Source of the DNA: Isoetes taiwanensis
Lineage: Eukaryota; Streptophyta; Lycopodiopsida; Isoetales; Isoetaceae
Direction of reading: 5' to 3'
Assembly: GCA_021234155.1 (NCBI GenBank)
Contig: JAJEKV010000005.1
Span: 29,689,355-29,753,354, forward strand
DNA: 64,000 nucleotides
In this document: positions 1-12,990 of the stretch, piece after piece
How positions within the stretch are numbered: the first letter of the stretch is position 1
Layout: every line of letters starts with the position of its first letter
Translations under genes and position numbers: made by a program
The notes under the pieces: model-generated
The model's input: only the letters and a program-made list of their open reading frames with translations
The model's database searches: none
Told to the model about the DNA's origin: nothing

Positions 1-5
1 GCCAC

Positions 6-215
6 TTAATACTTATCCGACGCCTTTGTAGAGGCCGCCTGTGATCCTCCGCTGGATGCAATTTTTGCTAATTCTTCTTTAGCTTCCTTTGTCTTTGCAT
101 CTTTATGATCCCGCTCTTGCCTCGAGTCTTCTCTCTTACCTCGTGTCTGCTTTTGAGATTTGAGGTGATTTGCTTCCAAATTAGCGATTAGTTGCGGCGA
201 ACCATCATCCCACAA
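6..215 (-). CDS. Hypothetical Lys/Glu-rich C-terminal reading frame
   Basis: A short reverse-strand frame that begins without a convincing ATG and ends at a TAA near the window edge. The translated product is hydrophilic and rich in Lys, Glu, Gln and Ala, with a probable helical or coiled stretch and a Ser/Ala-rich tail. I do not recognise a family. It could be a last exon whose upstream part lies at higher coordinates, a piece of a decayed element, or chance. No splice acceptor or promoter was identified with confidence. Confidence 0.15.
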   Translation of the reverse strand: MWDDGSPQLIANLEANHLKSQKQTRGKREDSRQERDHKDAKTKEAKEELAKIASSGGSQAASTKASDKY

Positions 216-2330
216 CCGATTGGGAGCCGCGCCGCGGTGTTTCGTGAAAGGCGCGATGGGTCGGGCTTCGTGGAAATCGGCCCTGCAGATTGGAATGATC
301 GCATGAGGGAAATTGAAATCGGGACGCGTATGTAAGAATCAAGTTGTTGCAGCTCAAGAAATGATTTAAACCCGCGCAGAGTATGCACTAAAGCCAAACA
401 AACATTTAAACGCACTACAAATTTGATATTCCCACCATATTTTTGAGGTCGTGGGACACCTGTGGTGTTCCACTACAACATGCTTTCAGTAAGAAAGCCG
501 CTTACCTTCATGGTGATTTTTGCAAGATCTTTTGCAACCGTGCGAGGAGGATAAACCGGGGCAATTTTGTTCGCAACCGGAAACATCCTTTTCAGCATTT
601 TTCATTGAAAGGTAGCTGTGGATTGGGCCACCGGCGCCGAAACCTAACGGAGGCAGTTTAAGTATAGAATTGTGATATTGGTCGCATCAACGACGCGTAT
701 GTTCTTTCCGCGATTGATTCTTGAGTTGTAGCGCACGATCTTTGAAGGCACAAGCAATTGTACGTCAAAGATCCCGTATACAAATTCTCGCGTGGGCTTC
801 TTCGCTGGATTCTCTCCTCGGATTGCATGTATTCTGGCAGTAAATTTATTCAGCTTTGTAGTAATAGTAAACTGGTGCTTATGTATTAGCTTAATCAATT
901 CATGGATATACTAAGTCGATGAGTTGCTCGATCAAGCATAATGCGGGCAAAATCGTACGTAAAAGTTTTATAAGAATTATAAAGCCATGTAAAATTGGAT
1001 TTGAAGGTCGACCGGTCTAAATTTAAAAATATTTGATGATAAAGTATAGATCAAGCTTGTTTGGTGCCTTGTTAAGGTTCCCCTGATGTACCTGCCCTTC
1101 TGGAATCGCCAAAAAACATGAGTAGAAACAATGGATCTTCTTTCAAAATAAACTGAATTGCAAGGAAAGCAACTAAATTGAAGGTGAAAGGTGCCAATTT
1201 CTTCTTGGAGGAGTTTAGATTTTGTAGAGACCGCTTGTTGTAGAACTTCCTCGGGTGAGCTTGAGTTTGAATGCTTACTTTTTTGTTATTTATAGTTGCT
1301 TAGGTTCTATTCGCTATTTATGTTTACCTGATTTGTTGGCTTTAAACCCTTAAATAAATATATAGCATCCCTGTATGGGAATACAGAGGTATGAGGGGTC
1401 GACAAGCGTATAAAAGATCCAGCTTTGTAAGTCTTAAGGCAGATTTGGTTAACCAAGTGGGATCTAAAATATGTGTAAGAACGCATATTGTTATGGGATG
1501 ATTGAACTTCACAATCAGGGAAATACGGAGTAAAACTATTAATTTAACAACTGGCCTCCTAGAGATGGGGGCCTAGGTCCAGATTGTCTGAGAATAGAGC
1601 AAGCGCCACGCATGATGAGACTTCTATGAATTTGTTCCAAAAGTACGTGAATTTTGAGTTCTTAGTGATAGATTTAATTCACTACCCATTTAGCTAAAGA
1701 AAGGTGGATTTTAATATAAAAATATTAAACTATGTTGTAGCCAAGTGCGGTTTATATATAATTAGAATTATTGGACGCGTACCGCTTTGACATGGTGGTT
1801 AGTTGTAGCAAAATTTTGCAAATTTAAGGTAATATCCTCAAGACTTTAATAATATCAAACAATGCATCAAGATGGTGTCTTGCATTATTCCAATGTTGTC
1901 TTGGCATTTGCACGGACCTTTGGGGTCGGGGCTTGCCCTGCGGGTCAGGTTGTTTGTACATGCCTATGGCTTATCCGTGATTCTCTCGATATTCTTGTGC
2001 TCAGGACACCGTAGTTTCCTTGATCAGAGGTGCTGCTTTCTCAAATTCTGACCGGTAAGAGGTCCTTCTACCGACGGGCCGCGGTATGCGATATTTAGCC
2101 CACCCCTAATACCTCTGCTATATGTAGGCTCTAATGTGACGACTTGGCATGTTTCGCTAAATTGTAGCTTGCATGTAGGTCAATAGCTCTATTGCCCTAG
2201 AGCTATGGTTATGATGTTTTACTGGCTATGTCTCGCTTCCGCTGCTCAAGTATATGTTGTATTTCACTTGATCATGCTATCATTGTTCAGCACTTAGTAC
2301 CATATAGATCTCGGTAAAGTTTTTTGTTTA
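216..2330. other. No supported gene; AT-rich spacer upstream of the gypsy element
   Basis: Only short overlapping frames are present on both strands, none with a recognisable motif. The right edge is set by the TGTG start of the 5' LTR. The last five bases before it (GTTTA) resemble the GCTTA that follows the 3' LTR, so they are probably one half of the target duplication. Confidence 0.5.
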
Positions 2331-3834
2331 TGTGATCGCTCCAAAGATAATATACTTCCAATATCGATATTACTCACACATCGCATGTCAAGCATATGTA
2401 CTTCGAGAGTAGGGGACAACTTTATATTCTAGGGAGCTAAAGGTTGGTAATTTAGGGGCAACTTTTAGATGTTGGGTATGTAATGTCATATACAAAATAA
2501 AGTTGTTCCTTTTGTTCATTCATCAAATGGCCGTTTTCATTTGCCCATGTGGATTCTCTAACCTAGATAGGCCTTGGCATAAGGCTAAAACCCAGACCCT
2601 AGCTTCCTTTCTTCACTTTGCCAATTAGGGTTTTCTAGAGCTCTTCTTTCTATTTAGCTTTCCTGTTAACCAAGGTAAGCTCAAATCTAGCCGTCTCAAA
2701 AGTTTACTCCAAATGTCGCCGAGCAGTTCGCCGCAAGATTCGTGAGCATGACCTTCAAGGACCTGTGAGCCACCAAGGAGCAGGGTCTAGTTGTTCGTGC
2801 AAAACCCCGCCTTGAAAAGCGCAATATGCCGGGTTTAGTGTTAGACTCATTTCCCAGTTTGTAGATCCTGGCTAGATCCTAGACCCCAACCCAATGAACC
2901 TAACACATTGGATGTGGCATATCATATGACCTCATCCTGCCTGATATTGCATGCATTTCTCTACTCTGACTTGTTGTGTTGTGCAGAGACCTGTAAGGTC
3001 AGAAGATGCTCCTAGTATAGCAATCTAGTTCCTACATAAATAAGTAACAGCCAGGAGCCCACTGGTCAGGCATGGGCAAGGCTGTTGAGGCAAGGGAGGA
3101 CTGGTCTATCGCGATCGACCTCCTCGGTAGTAAAGCCTATCGGGGTCTTTGCCGGGTTAGGGTTTAATGGCTTGCCACCTGTGGGCAAAGGCATGAGCTC
3201 TTACACCGCGGGTGTGAGTGACCTTCCAAAGTGAGTCTGTCGAAGGTGGCAGGGCCTCAGGTCACTGGCGAGGCTGGATACCTCTTCCCGGAGTAGAGGC
3301 AAAATTTTCCTCGCTTCATCTGGCTAGAGATGCAACCCAAAGAAGTAGTAGCCTCCTCTCGGCTATTCACCCAAGAAAGCTACTAAGTCCTTAACACTTT
3401 TCACCCTACTCTAGCACGGAGGGGCTGATGGAGTGACCACCTTAAGCTATGTTCTATGCCACAGCTAAATCCATTGCTGAATTTGTCTCACAACAAACTC
3501 CTGAGGCCTAGCCGGGCTACATCCCCTTGAGTCAGAGATCTCTGCAGTATCCTTCTTTGTATTATTGTTAAGTGAAGGTATTGGGCCAGCCTGTGATGTT
3601 GCTATTGTTATGGTGATTGGTGTTGTACATTATTGGGGTTGTGCTCACGCTTGTCGTTACGCTCCTGCAGAGAAGCCTCATCCTCGATGGAAGATCTGAA
3701 GTGAATACTACATCTAATTTTCCCTTTGCTGCTCACCATGGGAGTGAGCCAGGATGGCCCCCGCTGTGCAACCGCCAGGGAATGCTCCTTCCGAGTACCA
3801 TGCAAGAATTATAAGGAGTAGGTGGGACGCCACA
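2331..3834 (+). repeat. 5' LTR of the gypsy element
   Basis: Matches the 3' LTR at 13793-15375. Clear shared blocks include the segment ending TTAGGGTTTTCTAGAGCT (about 2625-2641 here, 14092-14108 there) and the stretch around AAAGCCTATCGGGG near 3131. It starts TGTGATCG and ends in CCACA after a shared ATAAGGAGTAGG. It is about 80 bp shorter than the 3' copy, with scattered indels. The LTR should carry the promoter and polyadenylation signal, but no single TATA box can be assigned safely. Confidence 0.85.
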
Positions 3835-6800
3835 AGCAGTAGAGTCAGCATGATCTTGGCATCCGCGATCTGTTAATCGGCCATGGCTCTCCTTTTGTAA
3901 TTAATGGGTGATCTGAGTCTTGGGGTATAGCCACCTGCTAAGAGCCTCGAAAGCAATTGGGAAAATTTCCACTTTTGGGTAGATTTAGCCCCATGATAGA
4001 TTGCTAGTGAAGTGTAGCATCTTTCCAACCTTAAAATTGCCGTGCAATAGTTTTATTCTATGCTCTACCATTCGGTTCTTGAAACCGATTCACCAAAGAC
4101 TGCAGTGCTTGACCTCCGCTGGGACAGTCGTGTCCCAATTAATTAAGATAATGGTGAAGTTTGGCTTATTCCCTTAGTTGTGAGGTCAGGCAGTTATAAA
4201 CACCAAGAACCTCCCCGTGAATTGTGTAAGATAGCCCCCCGAATACGAATTTCACAGAGGCACAAAGACCATTCTGTCAGAATCCTAACTGGACCCAAAG
4301 ACTGCGGTAGAGTAAGTGGTGGTGCTGGAGTATGGTAAAACCTGCCTTCTTGTACTCTCTCGCTTAATGCCCCCAGTTAGCCTTTTTTTTTTTCCTATGA
4401 ATTGCGGTGTTCCAACCTCTAAACCCCACCTCCCTATAAATAGGAATTAGGGTTTCCCCATTCTTAATTCCCAATCTTTCCGTGAGAATGCCTAAGAAGA
4501 CGATTCAGCGCCTAAAAGCCTTCGAAATACAAACAAAAAGCATGGTATCTACGCAACAGACGCAGCTCTGCAGAAGTACAGCGCACCCTGCTACGCGAGC
4601 TCAGCTCAGGAGCTGCCGTCTGAATGTAAGGCCACGGAGTAAGTGCACATCTGGGAAGAGGAGGCACCTGCTGAACCACCTAACCCTAACCCCGGAGAGC
4701 AGAACAGCCCAGAGAACTGACCGAGGAAGCGACGCTGCCATGAGTTGGGTGGAGGGAGCTGTCAGAGGGAGATCTTCTGGGATAACGGCGAACCAATGTA
4801 CAGTAAAACCTAAGAAGAAGAGGGAAAGAGAAGAAGGCGAAGCCGAGGAAGTTTCTCCCAAGGCGAGCCTGAGGGAAAAAGAAATGGAAAAGAGAGGAGG
4901 AGAAGGAATGTAAGAGGGCGAGAGGAGAGTGAGTTTCAAAGAGAGCGGAGGAGGAAAGGCAGAGAAGGGTAAGGACCGGAAGTGCTCTGCCGAGAAGTCA
5001 AGAAGAAGAAGATAATCGCCATGTGCAATAACCATACAGAGCTTCATCCCCAGAAGCTCTATCCACCACTCCAAACCTCGAAAGGAGGGAGAGCTGGAGG
5101 ACACGCAACCAGGAGAAACTTCGGCCTTCAAACCCAATACCGAGGCAGCGACCCCGCGCCGGGCCGCACCGCATCCTAAATGGTCAGCCGGGCACCCGCA
5201 ATGCATACCCAAGAAACCAAGGCCGTAGGAGTCCGAGGTGCGCCAAGCTTTAACGGCAGATCGAAGGATAAAGGATATAGCCCATACAAAAATGCACCTA
5301 AGAATACTCCCAACATACAAGAACACAGTGAAGACCACGAGGGTGTCGGCTAACGTAAGAAGAACACGCTGAAGCGCCACCGAATCGCCAACCCTCCGGG
5401 TTGTGTTTCATGAAAAGGCCGGATCAAAATTTACAGGGCGCCTTGCCAGTTTGCCAAATTTCCAGCGTAGCTATGGCTTCTCATCCCTGCAGCCCCTTTG
5501 CACGCCTAATCCAGGGAGATTTGCGTGAGATTTTGTCAAGACCGCAGAGGCTTGAGCAAAGACATCGTGACATTACTCTATACCTCCATATGTGCTCACT
5601 GAGGGTGACGTGCGGCCCACAGATACACTAGCCTGGGCTTATTAAGCAAGGAGGGCCCTGAACTATTGTGTAAATGACCCTTTCTTTGGTATAAGCCTAA
5701 TTTTGATAAAATAAATAAGCTGAATCGAGTTTAAATAGTGGGTACGGTTTAATTCTTAATTAGAAATAGCAAAATTGAACAAACTGTGCATTTGATCCTA
5801 CCTCATGAGTGCGCCCCACCCCCATTCAGTTTGGAATCCATCCTACCCCCTGGGCGACTGTGGTGAGTGGGCTGAGCATGGTTTAAGCAACCTGTCAAAA
5901 GTAGCTATAATGCTATTCGGACCTAACTATCCTAGTTAGTAGGAATTCGACCTAATCTCGTCTAAATCACAACGCCGAAGTCAACGGAAGCTCCACCGCC
6001 AGTAGTGCTGAAGACCATCTTCTAGGCTCGCAGAAACCATTCCTCAAGGTGATCGTGGTATGGCCTCACCCAACCCACCACAACTCTGCTCCCAAATAAG
6101 GTGTGAGTAGCTCCAATCCCATCTATCTCGATGAGATATCCAGATTTATGTCTTAGTTCTCTAGTTTAGCATCATTAGTGACTCAAACAACAAATTCCAA
6201 CCTCATGTAGTCAACCAGCTTCCTGCCTTGCAAAACCAATCCCCGCCTGGCAAGACTGTGTGAGTGGTCTCTGTCCGAATTGATCAAAAGCTGTCCTTAG
6301 ATCTAACCAAAATCATTGCTTAGGGACCCTTAGGAGCATTTCAAGCTCAATTAGCCTGGTAAATCATGCACTCCTAGACCTCGTAAGTTTAGAATTGTAA
6401 ACCTAAAATTTTCCAAAATTAGGCTTGCCTTATGTTGGGAACCTATGTTTGCACCCTTCCCAACCTCGCCTTCCCCGCCTCCAGTCGGCCGATCCTTAGG
6501 GCCAGATTCTGGCTCTGGTTATCCCAAAATTTCCTCGCTTAGTGGCCACTTCTTCCTATTCAAGTTATACGCCACAAATATGGCGGTCAAGTCGACATCG
6601 ACCAAGTTTCGCTCAAGGGAACTTTGGATATTGAGGCTACCCATCAACGCCTAATTCTCTCTACTGCAATATCATGTCGTAGTTCCGTTGTAAGATAGGA
6701 CCCTCTGTGAACTCCCCACCCTGTAGGGTATTTTGCACTCTAACACCGCCAAGCTTTACCAAGATATCCTAAATGTAGATAAGTATTTCTAGAGAATAAA

Positions 6801-7200
6801 AGCAAATTCCCGCTCTTAACTATATATGTCCATCTCTCACACAGAGAGGTACTTCCTACAAAAGAAATAGAGTTACCTTTCTATTCCTTCTGTCAAACCA
6901 GATAGGGGAACCTCAAAGGTACTTTTAGAAGTTGGAACCTATAGCTAGTACAAAGCAGTAGAGGAACTGATGCATCGAAAGCACGAAGCAGCAAGAAGAG
7001 GAGGAGGGGATGAATACGAACTGCACCCGTAAGACTGACCGTGAACAAGAGGCGCAGCTTAAATGGCATCCAAAGCTTCAAGAGTGGATCATGAGTAACA
7101 AGAAGAGCCCCCACCACTCCTGCAGCATTAGCGCTTCGGATAATCGTTCATAGCGCAAAGCGCAGGCATATCTAACCCTTCACGACATCAAGAACTTCCA
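3835..7200 (+). pseudogene. Leader and 5' gag remnant of the gypsy element
   Basis: The primer-binding site should start just inside the LTR at 3835. A segment reading CTTGGCATCCGCG near 3854 may be a decayed site, but this is weak. From about 4480 to 5400 there are overlapping frames on both strands with proline- and acid-rich or Arg/Lys-rich composition. They look like decayed leader or gag sequence, not independent genes. The largest, a 259-codon reverse frame at 4601-5380, lies antisense to the element and has no recognisable motif. From 5640 to 7200 I see no supported coding sequence. Confidence 0.4.
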
Positions 7201-9200
7201 CAGTTGTCGCTGGTCAGAGGCCTTAGGGTGTATTGATCACCTCTTGACGACAGTGATCCGGCCACTACCATCGAAAGTCGGTGACTTCCCTATCAGCGCT
7301 AATATGATATAGCTTTCAAGACCTTCACCGGGCCAGACATCGAATGGCTATAGAGGCTTACGCAGCATCGTATCGTGATGATGCCTTAAACGGAACGGTT
7401 CTGAGCAGGAGTTCGGCGGCAATTCAAGAACAAATGGGGCACGCGCAAGTCCACACGATAGTTACCGAAGCTCGCTAACACCTGGTCCCAAGCAAAAGCA
7501 GGGACAAATCCCCAAGGAGGCCGTACCAAGACTTCGCAGGAGTTGCAGGAGATATCAAAGGATGACGCGAAGGCACAGGTGGCAACTTCCCGCCCCGCCG
7601 GCTAAAATCAGGTACGATAAGGCGCTTTCCGCATACCACCGCCGCTGGGCCGGGCCGACGGAAGAATATGCTATTCACCGCCAATTTAGCCCAAGAGGTG
7701 AAGAAGGGGTTCTTATGCTTATCGCCTCTTCAGGTGGTTTGGACACCATGCACCGCATACCTAAATATCACTATGTTGTCCCCATCGGGTATATTTTATT
7801 GCATTGACTATCTTCACTCTTCGCCATCCTTTATGTAGCGGGTGCGGTGTAAGCGCATTGGCAAAGGATGTACCATGCATACATCGGATAGGAGAATTCA
7901 AGACATGGAGGTACACCCAAGGATAAACGCCAACAAATAATCTCGAACTTAACAGGATCATTAGGGTACCTTACCAAGCGGAAGAAAATTCTTGGAGGAC
8001 CACCCCGACACTCCTTACAGTTTGAAGAGTAAAAGTTTATTAAATTGCATGTGTGCTTATTATATGTAATATAATATATATCTCTTTTGTATATAATTGT
8101 TCTCAAATTGTATAAACAAGTACAACGTGAATAATACAAAACAAGAATCCAATGATCGAATGTACTTTAATGTGCATGCAAACATAGAGTACCTAGGAAC
8201 CTTGATGAACACAAAAGTAGCAGAATAAGGATCGACTTTAATTGCCATGCCTCAAATTATAGAATTTGCGTACTGCATCTGGATATAACACCGAGGAGGA
8301 GCTTTATCCCAAATCGATTCAGCGATCCACATATATGGGTATCATAAAGGTGGGTACAGCAGGTGAGGATTGTGACTGTGGTCGTGCCCTTTGCTCTGAA
8401 AACGCCAAATTTCGGCCGAATGCTGCAACGGGCGAAGAGAAGGTGGCAAGAAGATCTCCTAGCTCTAGGATCCTCAAGCTCCCCTGATACGTACTGCATC
8501 GAAGAGCGTGAAGAAGAGGCACGAGGTCCCCGGCAGATCCAAACTGTGGCAGGGATAGACGAAACCGACTACCGAAGAAAGTTGACTCTACTCTTAGTAA
8601 TGTGTGGAAAGCCGTAAGTTAGAGCAGCTTTGGGAAAACAGATCCGAATGGAAGCAAAGAGGCATACTGATGAGATGAGTGAGTATGGCAACGCCTATGG
8701 CATGAAAGATAAAGACAAAGGCGTAGCAAAAAGAAAACCTCGGGTGCGTTTAATTTGGGAAGGGGTATGCCAAAGCACATGTATACGTGACAGGATTTGC
8801 AAATTCAGTAAGTTTTGCCAAGGCTGCTCAAACATCATTATGTACCAAGAGAACATAAGTGCAAATATGATGCATCGCTTTTATAGGTCGCACGCGAAAA
8901 TAAATCAACCTACCCGTGAATACACGCGAGGAATTCAATGAGACTAAGGCTTTATGCAAAGCCAAAGTTGAGTGAAAAGCATGCGGTGGAAGGCTATATT
9001 GAAGGCTTTGAATGCGATGAGATCCAAAGGTTCAGTTTGGGCAATAAACCCCAAGTCCGTGGTCGAGGCGTAAGCAAAGGCCATAAGTTTGCAAGGAATG
9101 TCCACAAGAGCGTGCTTCATAAGTGATTTCCGGTGATAGGGGAAGAGTACTGTGGGGGCTATAGCCCGCTACGCGTCTGCAAGAGCTAAAGCAAGACGCA
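7200..9200 (+). pseudogene. gag remnant of the gypsy element
   Basis: Position between leader and protease, plus short gag-like patches, mark this as the structural-protein region. Around 7230-7290 a frame has the 'VGDFP' type patch seen near the start of retrotransposon gag domains. At about 9148-9180 a Cys-Gly-Gly...Cys pattern resembles a decayed CCHC zinc knuckle, which normally closes plant gypsy gag. Frame breaks are frequent and no frame exceeds about 105 codons. The product would have been the capsid/nucleocapsid protein of virus-like particles in the cytoplasm. The assignment rests mainly on position, so confidence is moderate. Confidence 0.4.
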
Positions 9201-9679
9201 GACAATTCAAATTATGGGAAGCAAGGCAACACAAGTAGTGGCAAGGGTGAAAGAACAGTAAGCTTCAAGGAGCAAGGAGCCAAGTCTAACTACTCCCAAG
9301 CTTCTGGAAAGCACTGCACCATTCCCAAGGAAAAGAAGGTAGAATGTATAGAGAAGCAACAGAGCCAGAGTGTTTCCAGGGCATAGGGACCAACAATCGC
9401 CTCCGATTATGAATGCGGTATTGGGCAGAGCCGGGATGGGAGACACCATCTGGACGCCAGACGACGACTAATTTGCACCCGGATTACATCCATAAGAGAG
9501 TGCGTCACATCTTTGCAAAATGGCTTGATACAGTGGAATGCAAAGCCAAGATAAAGTGATCTCAACGACCTTAAAAGCCCAAGAGAAATCCTTTATAAGC
9601 ATTGATCGACTGAAGCAACATATAATTTTGCATCCCCTAGGATGGTGCAAGCATGTTGAAGTTAAAGCCGCGAAAGTCC

Positions 9680-9905
9680 GCTCCTCCGTGCCGCAACGTT
9701 AGCCAATGGAGCAATTAGGGCATACAATGGAAGAGAATAAATCTCAATGTAGACTTTGCAAAAGTTAATGTTAAGGCTAGAGCCTGTCATGAATATAGGC
9801 AAGTATGATCTCATTATTGAATGGAATATCTTGGACCAGCAGAGCAATCATCGACAGGGGAAACGTAAGGTGACCTTAACAACGCCAGAGGGCAAAGTCA
9901 TCTAA
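9680..9905 (+). pseudogene. Retropepsin (aspartic protease) remnant of the gypsy element
   Basis: At about 9797-9905 the plus strand reads a peptide close to the conserved end of plant gypsy protease domains: GKYDLIIEWNILDQ followed by KRKVTLTTPEGKVI. Intact relatives have 'YDVIIGMDWL' and 'VTLTTPEGKVI' here. The protease is an aspartic enzyme that cleaves the Gag-Pol polyprotein. The upstream part with the catalytic Asp-Thr/Ser-Gly triad is not readable, and frame shifts occur between the patches. It lies directly upstream of the RT remnant, in the expected order. Confidence 0.65.
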
Positions 9906-10199
9906 ATCACAGTAAAGAAGTAACCCCAATCATGCAATGCATGAGTAGCTTAAAAAATTGGTTTGTGCATAAGAAAAGCAAAGGCCCTATCTCCTTAAGC
10001 TTGAGCTCCAAGATCGAGCCGGAGAGAAATAAAGAGATCAAAGAATCTAGCAAGCTTCCCAGCCAATAGCAAAGTTGGATCGAGAATTCCACGACTTGTT
10101 CCCCTCGGGAGAGATTAAGCAACTCCGCCCTATAGAGGAGTCGAAAGTGTGAAATAGCACTGAACCGAACTAAGCCTACAAGTGGCACCTTATGATGTC

Positions 10200-10730
10200 A
10201 ACCGAGAGTTGACAGAGTTAAAGAAGCAAATTGCAAGAATTGCTAGACCTAGGGTTCATAAGACCTAGTGTCTCCCCGCGTCGGAGTCTCCTATTCTCTT
10301 TGTGAAGAAGAAGGATGACAAACTTAGAGGATGCATTGATTACCGCCAGCTAAATAAGCACACCATCAAAAATAAGTATGCCTTGGCTTGTAGGTCAAGG
10401 ATTTAATGGATCGGGCTTGTGGAGCAAAAGATCTTCCCAAAATAGATCTCGATCGACGATATCACCGATTAGGATCAAGGAGGAAGACATTCATAAGAGA
10501 AATAAGCCTGTGACAAGATATAGCACCATGAGTTCACGCCGCCATGCCCTTTGACCTGCCTAATGCACCAAAGAAACATTCATGAGGTTAATGAACCACG
10601 CCTTCCGCCTAATTTCTAGATTCCTTCATCATAGTCTTCGATGATATCTTGGTTTACAAGAAGTCTGCGGAGGAGCGCCAACACTTTTTGAGGAAGGTGC
10701 TTGAAAAAGTTAAGAAGGCATCAACTTTTT
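10200..10730 (+). pseudogene. Reverse transcriptase remnant of the gypsy element
   Basis: Several RT blocks can be read in order. Around 10219-10300 is [13 protein letters not shown], the start of the finger domain. Around 10315-10380 is [20 protein letters not shown], close to the gypsy consensus. Around 10437-10500 is SKIDLDD with IKEEDIHK after a break. Near 10560-10600 is ETFMRLMNH. Around 10622-10700 is FDDILVYKKS, where the second Asp pair of the polymerase active site is present, although the usual Ile between Phe and Asp is lost. Stops and small deletions separate the blocks, so no active enzyme is possible. The enzyme would copy the genomic RNA into cDNA. Confidence 0.85.
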
Positions 10731-11104
10731 ATGGTTATCGGCGCCACCGCAACCCGGAAAGAGTGGAGTACTTGGGGCACGCGGATCACGCAGGCGCATT
10801 TCCACGCACCGCAAGATAGAAGCCGCGGATCGGCCGGCCGGCACCAAAGAATACGCAGATGAAGTAGAGCTTCCTAGGGCTGGAAGGTGCTTTATAGAAG
10901 ATTTGTCAAGAATTTTGCCAAGGAAAAGTACCGCATTAACCCGGATCTCACAAAAGGTGGGAAGATAAAAGATTGGGCAAGCCCATTGGCAAAACAAGCG
11001 CCCGTGAAAGCATTTGAGACGCCAAAGGAAGCTTCTGACGACGGGCCGCCATGGGGTCTTGCCGTGATCCGGCTCCAAAGATAAGCTTGTAGCAAATGAT
11101 GCTA

Positions 11105-11405
11105 GCGGGAGATAGTTTACGCCAGCCTCATGAGGAAAGAGTAGTAGCCTATGATTCCAAGAAGAAGTTGAATCCTGGAAAGCTACCTAACGCATGATCG
11201 AGCCCCCGCCATAGTAAGGGCTTTTTAAGAATTTGGAGGCATTATTGATTGGGAAGAAATTCCCATAGACAGATCATCAAAGCCTCCAATATATATTTAC
11301 GCTAAAATGCCCTTAATTTGAGGCAAAGGAGATGGATGGAATTCTTGGAAGAATATGACTTTGAGATAAGTTATAAGCCAGTGGAAGTTTCAATGGTTGG
11401 CGACT
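11105..11405 (+). pseudogene. RNase H remnant of the gypsy element
   Basis: Follows RT in the normal order. Readable patches are PVAYDSKKKLNPGKL near 11130, an IWRHY-like piece near 11230, and an unusually well kept end, NLRQRRWMEFLEEYDFEISY, at about 11312-11375. These match the end of the RNase H domain of plant gypsy elements, which degrades the RNA strand of the RNA/DNA hybrid. In-frame stops and shifts separate the patches. Confidence 0.8.
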
Positions 11406-11549
11406 CTTTCCTGGTGAAGCCCTTTGGCAACCGTAATTCATTGTAACGCCATATCAACACTTGTAAGTGAGTTTGGCAAGAAGATTGAGGAAGCATTGCG
11501 ACGACCTTCGACTTCGCGCTGAAAGTTTTAACAGCCTTCCAAAGAGGCC

Positions 11550-12670
11550 GACCGACAAGGAAAGGGAGATGTTCTAAAGCACTATAAGAAGGAAGGAACT
11601 ATATTAGGTAAAACAAATTGTGTGTACCAAAATCTTCGTAAGTTAGAAAGCCATTTTGAATGATACACACAATAGTCCCATAGCGTGGCATGCGGGGTTC
11701 ATGAAGACATATTTCAAGATTAAAGCAGCTTCGGTCCTACATTATGAAGAAGGCAAATATAGGGAGAGGGCCGATATGCCAACAGACAAAAAAGCGAATA
11801 ACTCCCGGATCCTGTGGGCTTTGAACCATTGCCCGTAAGCAAATGCTAAGTGGGAGGTGATAAGTATGGATTTTATTACGTGATCTCTAAGAATGTTAGG
11901 CGCAAGATGCCTTGATGGTGGTAGTAGATAAGTTATCAAAGATGGCACACTTTGCCGCAGATAAATGATATCAGATGATAGACCTAACCTATTTGTTATG
12001 AGATTTTAGGCTCCATGGCATGCCAAGGGAGATAATCTCTGACAGAGACTCCAAGTTATGAGTGCCTTTTGGCGACCTATTCACCAATTATCCAGACGGC
12101 AGGTTTTCATGAACACGATATCATCCCCAAAACAGATGGTCGCATCGAGAGAGGACAAAACAGATCACCGAAGATATGTTAAGAAGCTATGTATGGAAAT
12201 AAGCAATCCGAAGGGATGATTTCATGCACCTAGTAGAGTTTGCCTACAACAGATTCAAGCGTGAGTCATCGCAGATGAGTCCTTTTATGATTAATTACCG
12301 GTATCGCTTGTTCTTACCCCGATACTTGGCACAACCCCTGCGGTCCGTGCGGAAGTCTCCCGCCAGATGCTTCGGAAATGCAAGACTTGGTGGAGGAAGG
12401 GAGAGGATATCTCCTTTGCAGCTAAGAAGAAAGCAGAAAAGCATCGCCGCAAGCCATGGACGTAAGAGAATTTGAAGTGGGAGACAAAGTATGGTTGAAG
12501 ATCAAAGTCAAAAGCAGGCCAAGCTCGTAGATCGGGTAATTGCAAGAAGCTTGTTCAAGATGGGCTGGACCCTTCGTCAGAGAGAAGAGAGTAGGTAACC
12601 AATCATACAAGTTGGACTTACACAGCACATCTTAAGATACATAAGGTTTTTCCACGAAGTTTGCTAAAGA
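11550..12670 (+). pseudogene. Integrase remnant of the gypsy element
   Basis: The integrase core is recognised from VVVDKLSKMAHFA at about 11920-11958 and EIISDRDSKF at about 12028-12057, the first and second catalytic-Asp blocks of the rve fold. Further patches are HLVEFAYNRFK near 12229 and a C-terminal LKIHKVFH-type patch near 12632, which in plant elements reads 'HPVFHVSLLK'. The zinc-binding HHCC region should lie at about 11560-11850, but only fragments can be seen. The enzyme joins cDNA to the chromosome. Many frameshifts are present. Confidence 0.8.
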
Positions 12671-12769
12671 GGCACACCCCAAACCCCCTCAGAAATATTG
12701 GAGACAAAACCAGTTTTTTAAATGACCACGAAAGAGCATATTGAAATCGTTCTAAGTCCTTCTTAATAG

Positions 12770-12990
12770 ATCTTATAAGAAGACAAGAAGGTCAAAATTC
12801 CTCCAATACCTTGTGAAGTGGAAGCACTTACCAGTGGAAGACGCCACGCGGGTACTTGAGTCGATCTTAAAGAAACAATACCGAAGTTTATGGAGCAAAG
12901 CAAGGGTCACCACACCGGCGAAGTCGATATCAAAGAACCAAGAAATCGCCTCGTAGCATGTCGATTTGGGTTTGCATTTAAGCATGTGTA
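12770..12990 (+). pseudogene. Chromodomain remnant of the gypsy integrase
   Basis: Around 12796-12860 the plus strand, allowing frame changes, reads patches like QYLVKWKHLPVEDATW, matching the core of chromodomains fused to the integrase C-terminus of chromoviruses. There the domain reads histone marks and steers integration into heterochromatin. Aromatic and acidic residues of the expected pattern are visible, but the frame is broken. This is the basis for calling the element a chromovirus. Confidence 0.65.

Noticed and set aside
4601-5380. Long 259-codon reverse-strand ORF
   Set aside because: It lies antisense to the leader/gag region of the gypsy element, is Leu/Ser/Phe-rich because the opposite strand is GA-rich, and shows no domain.
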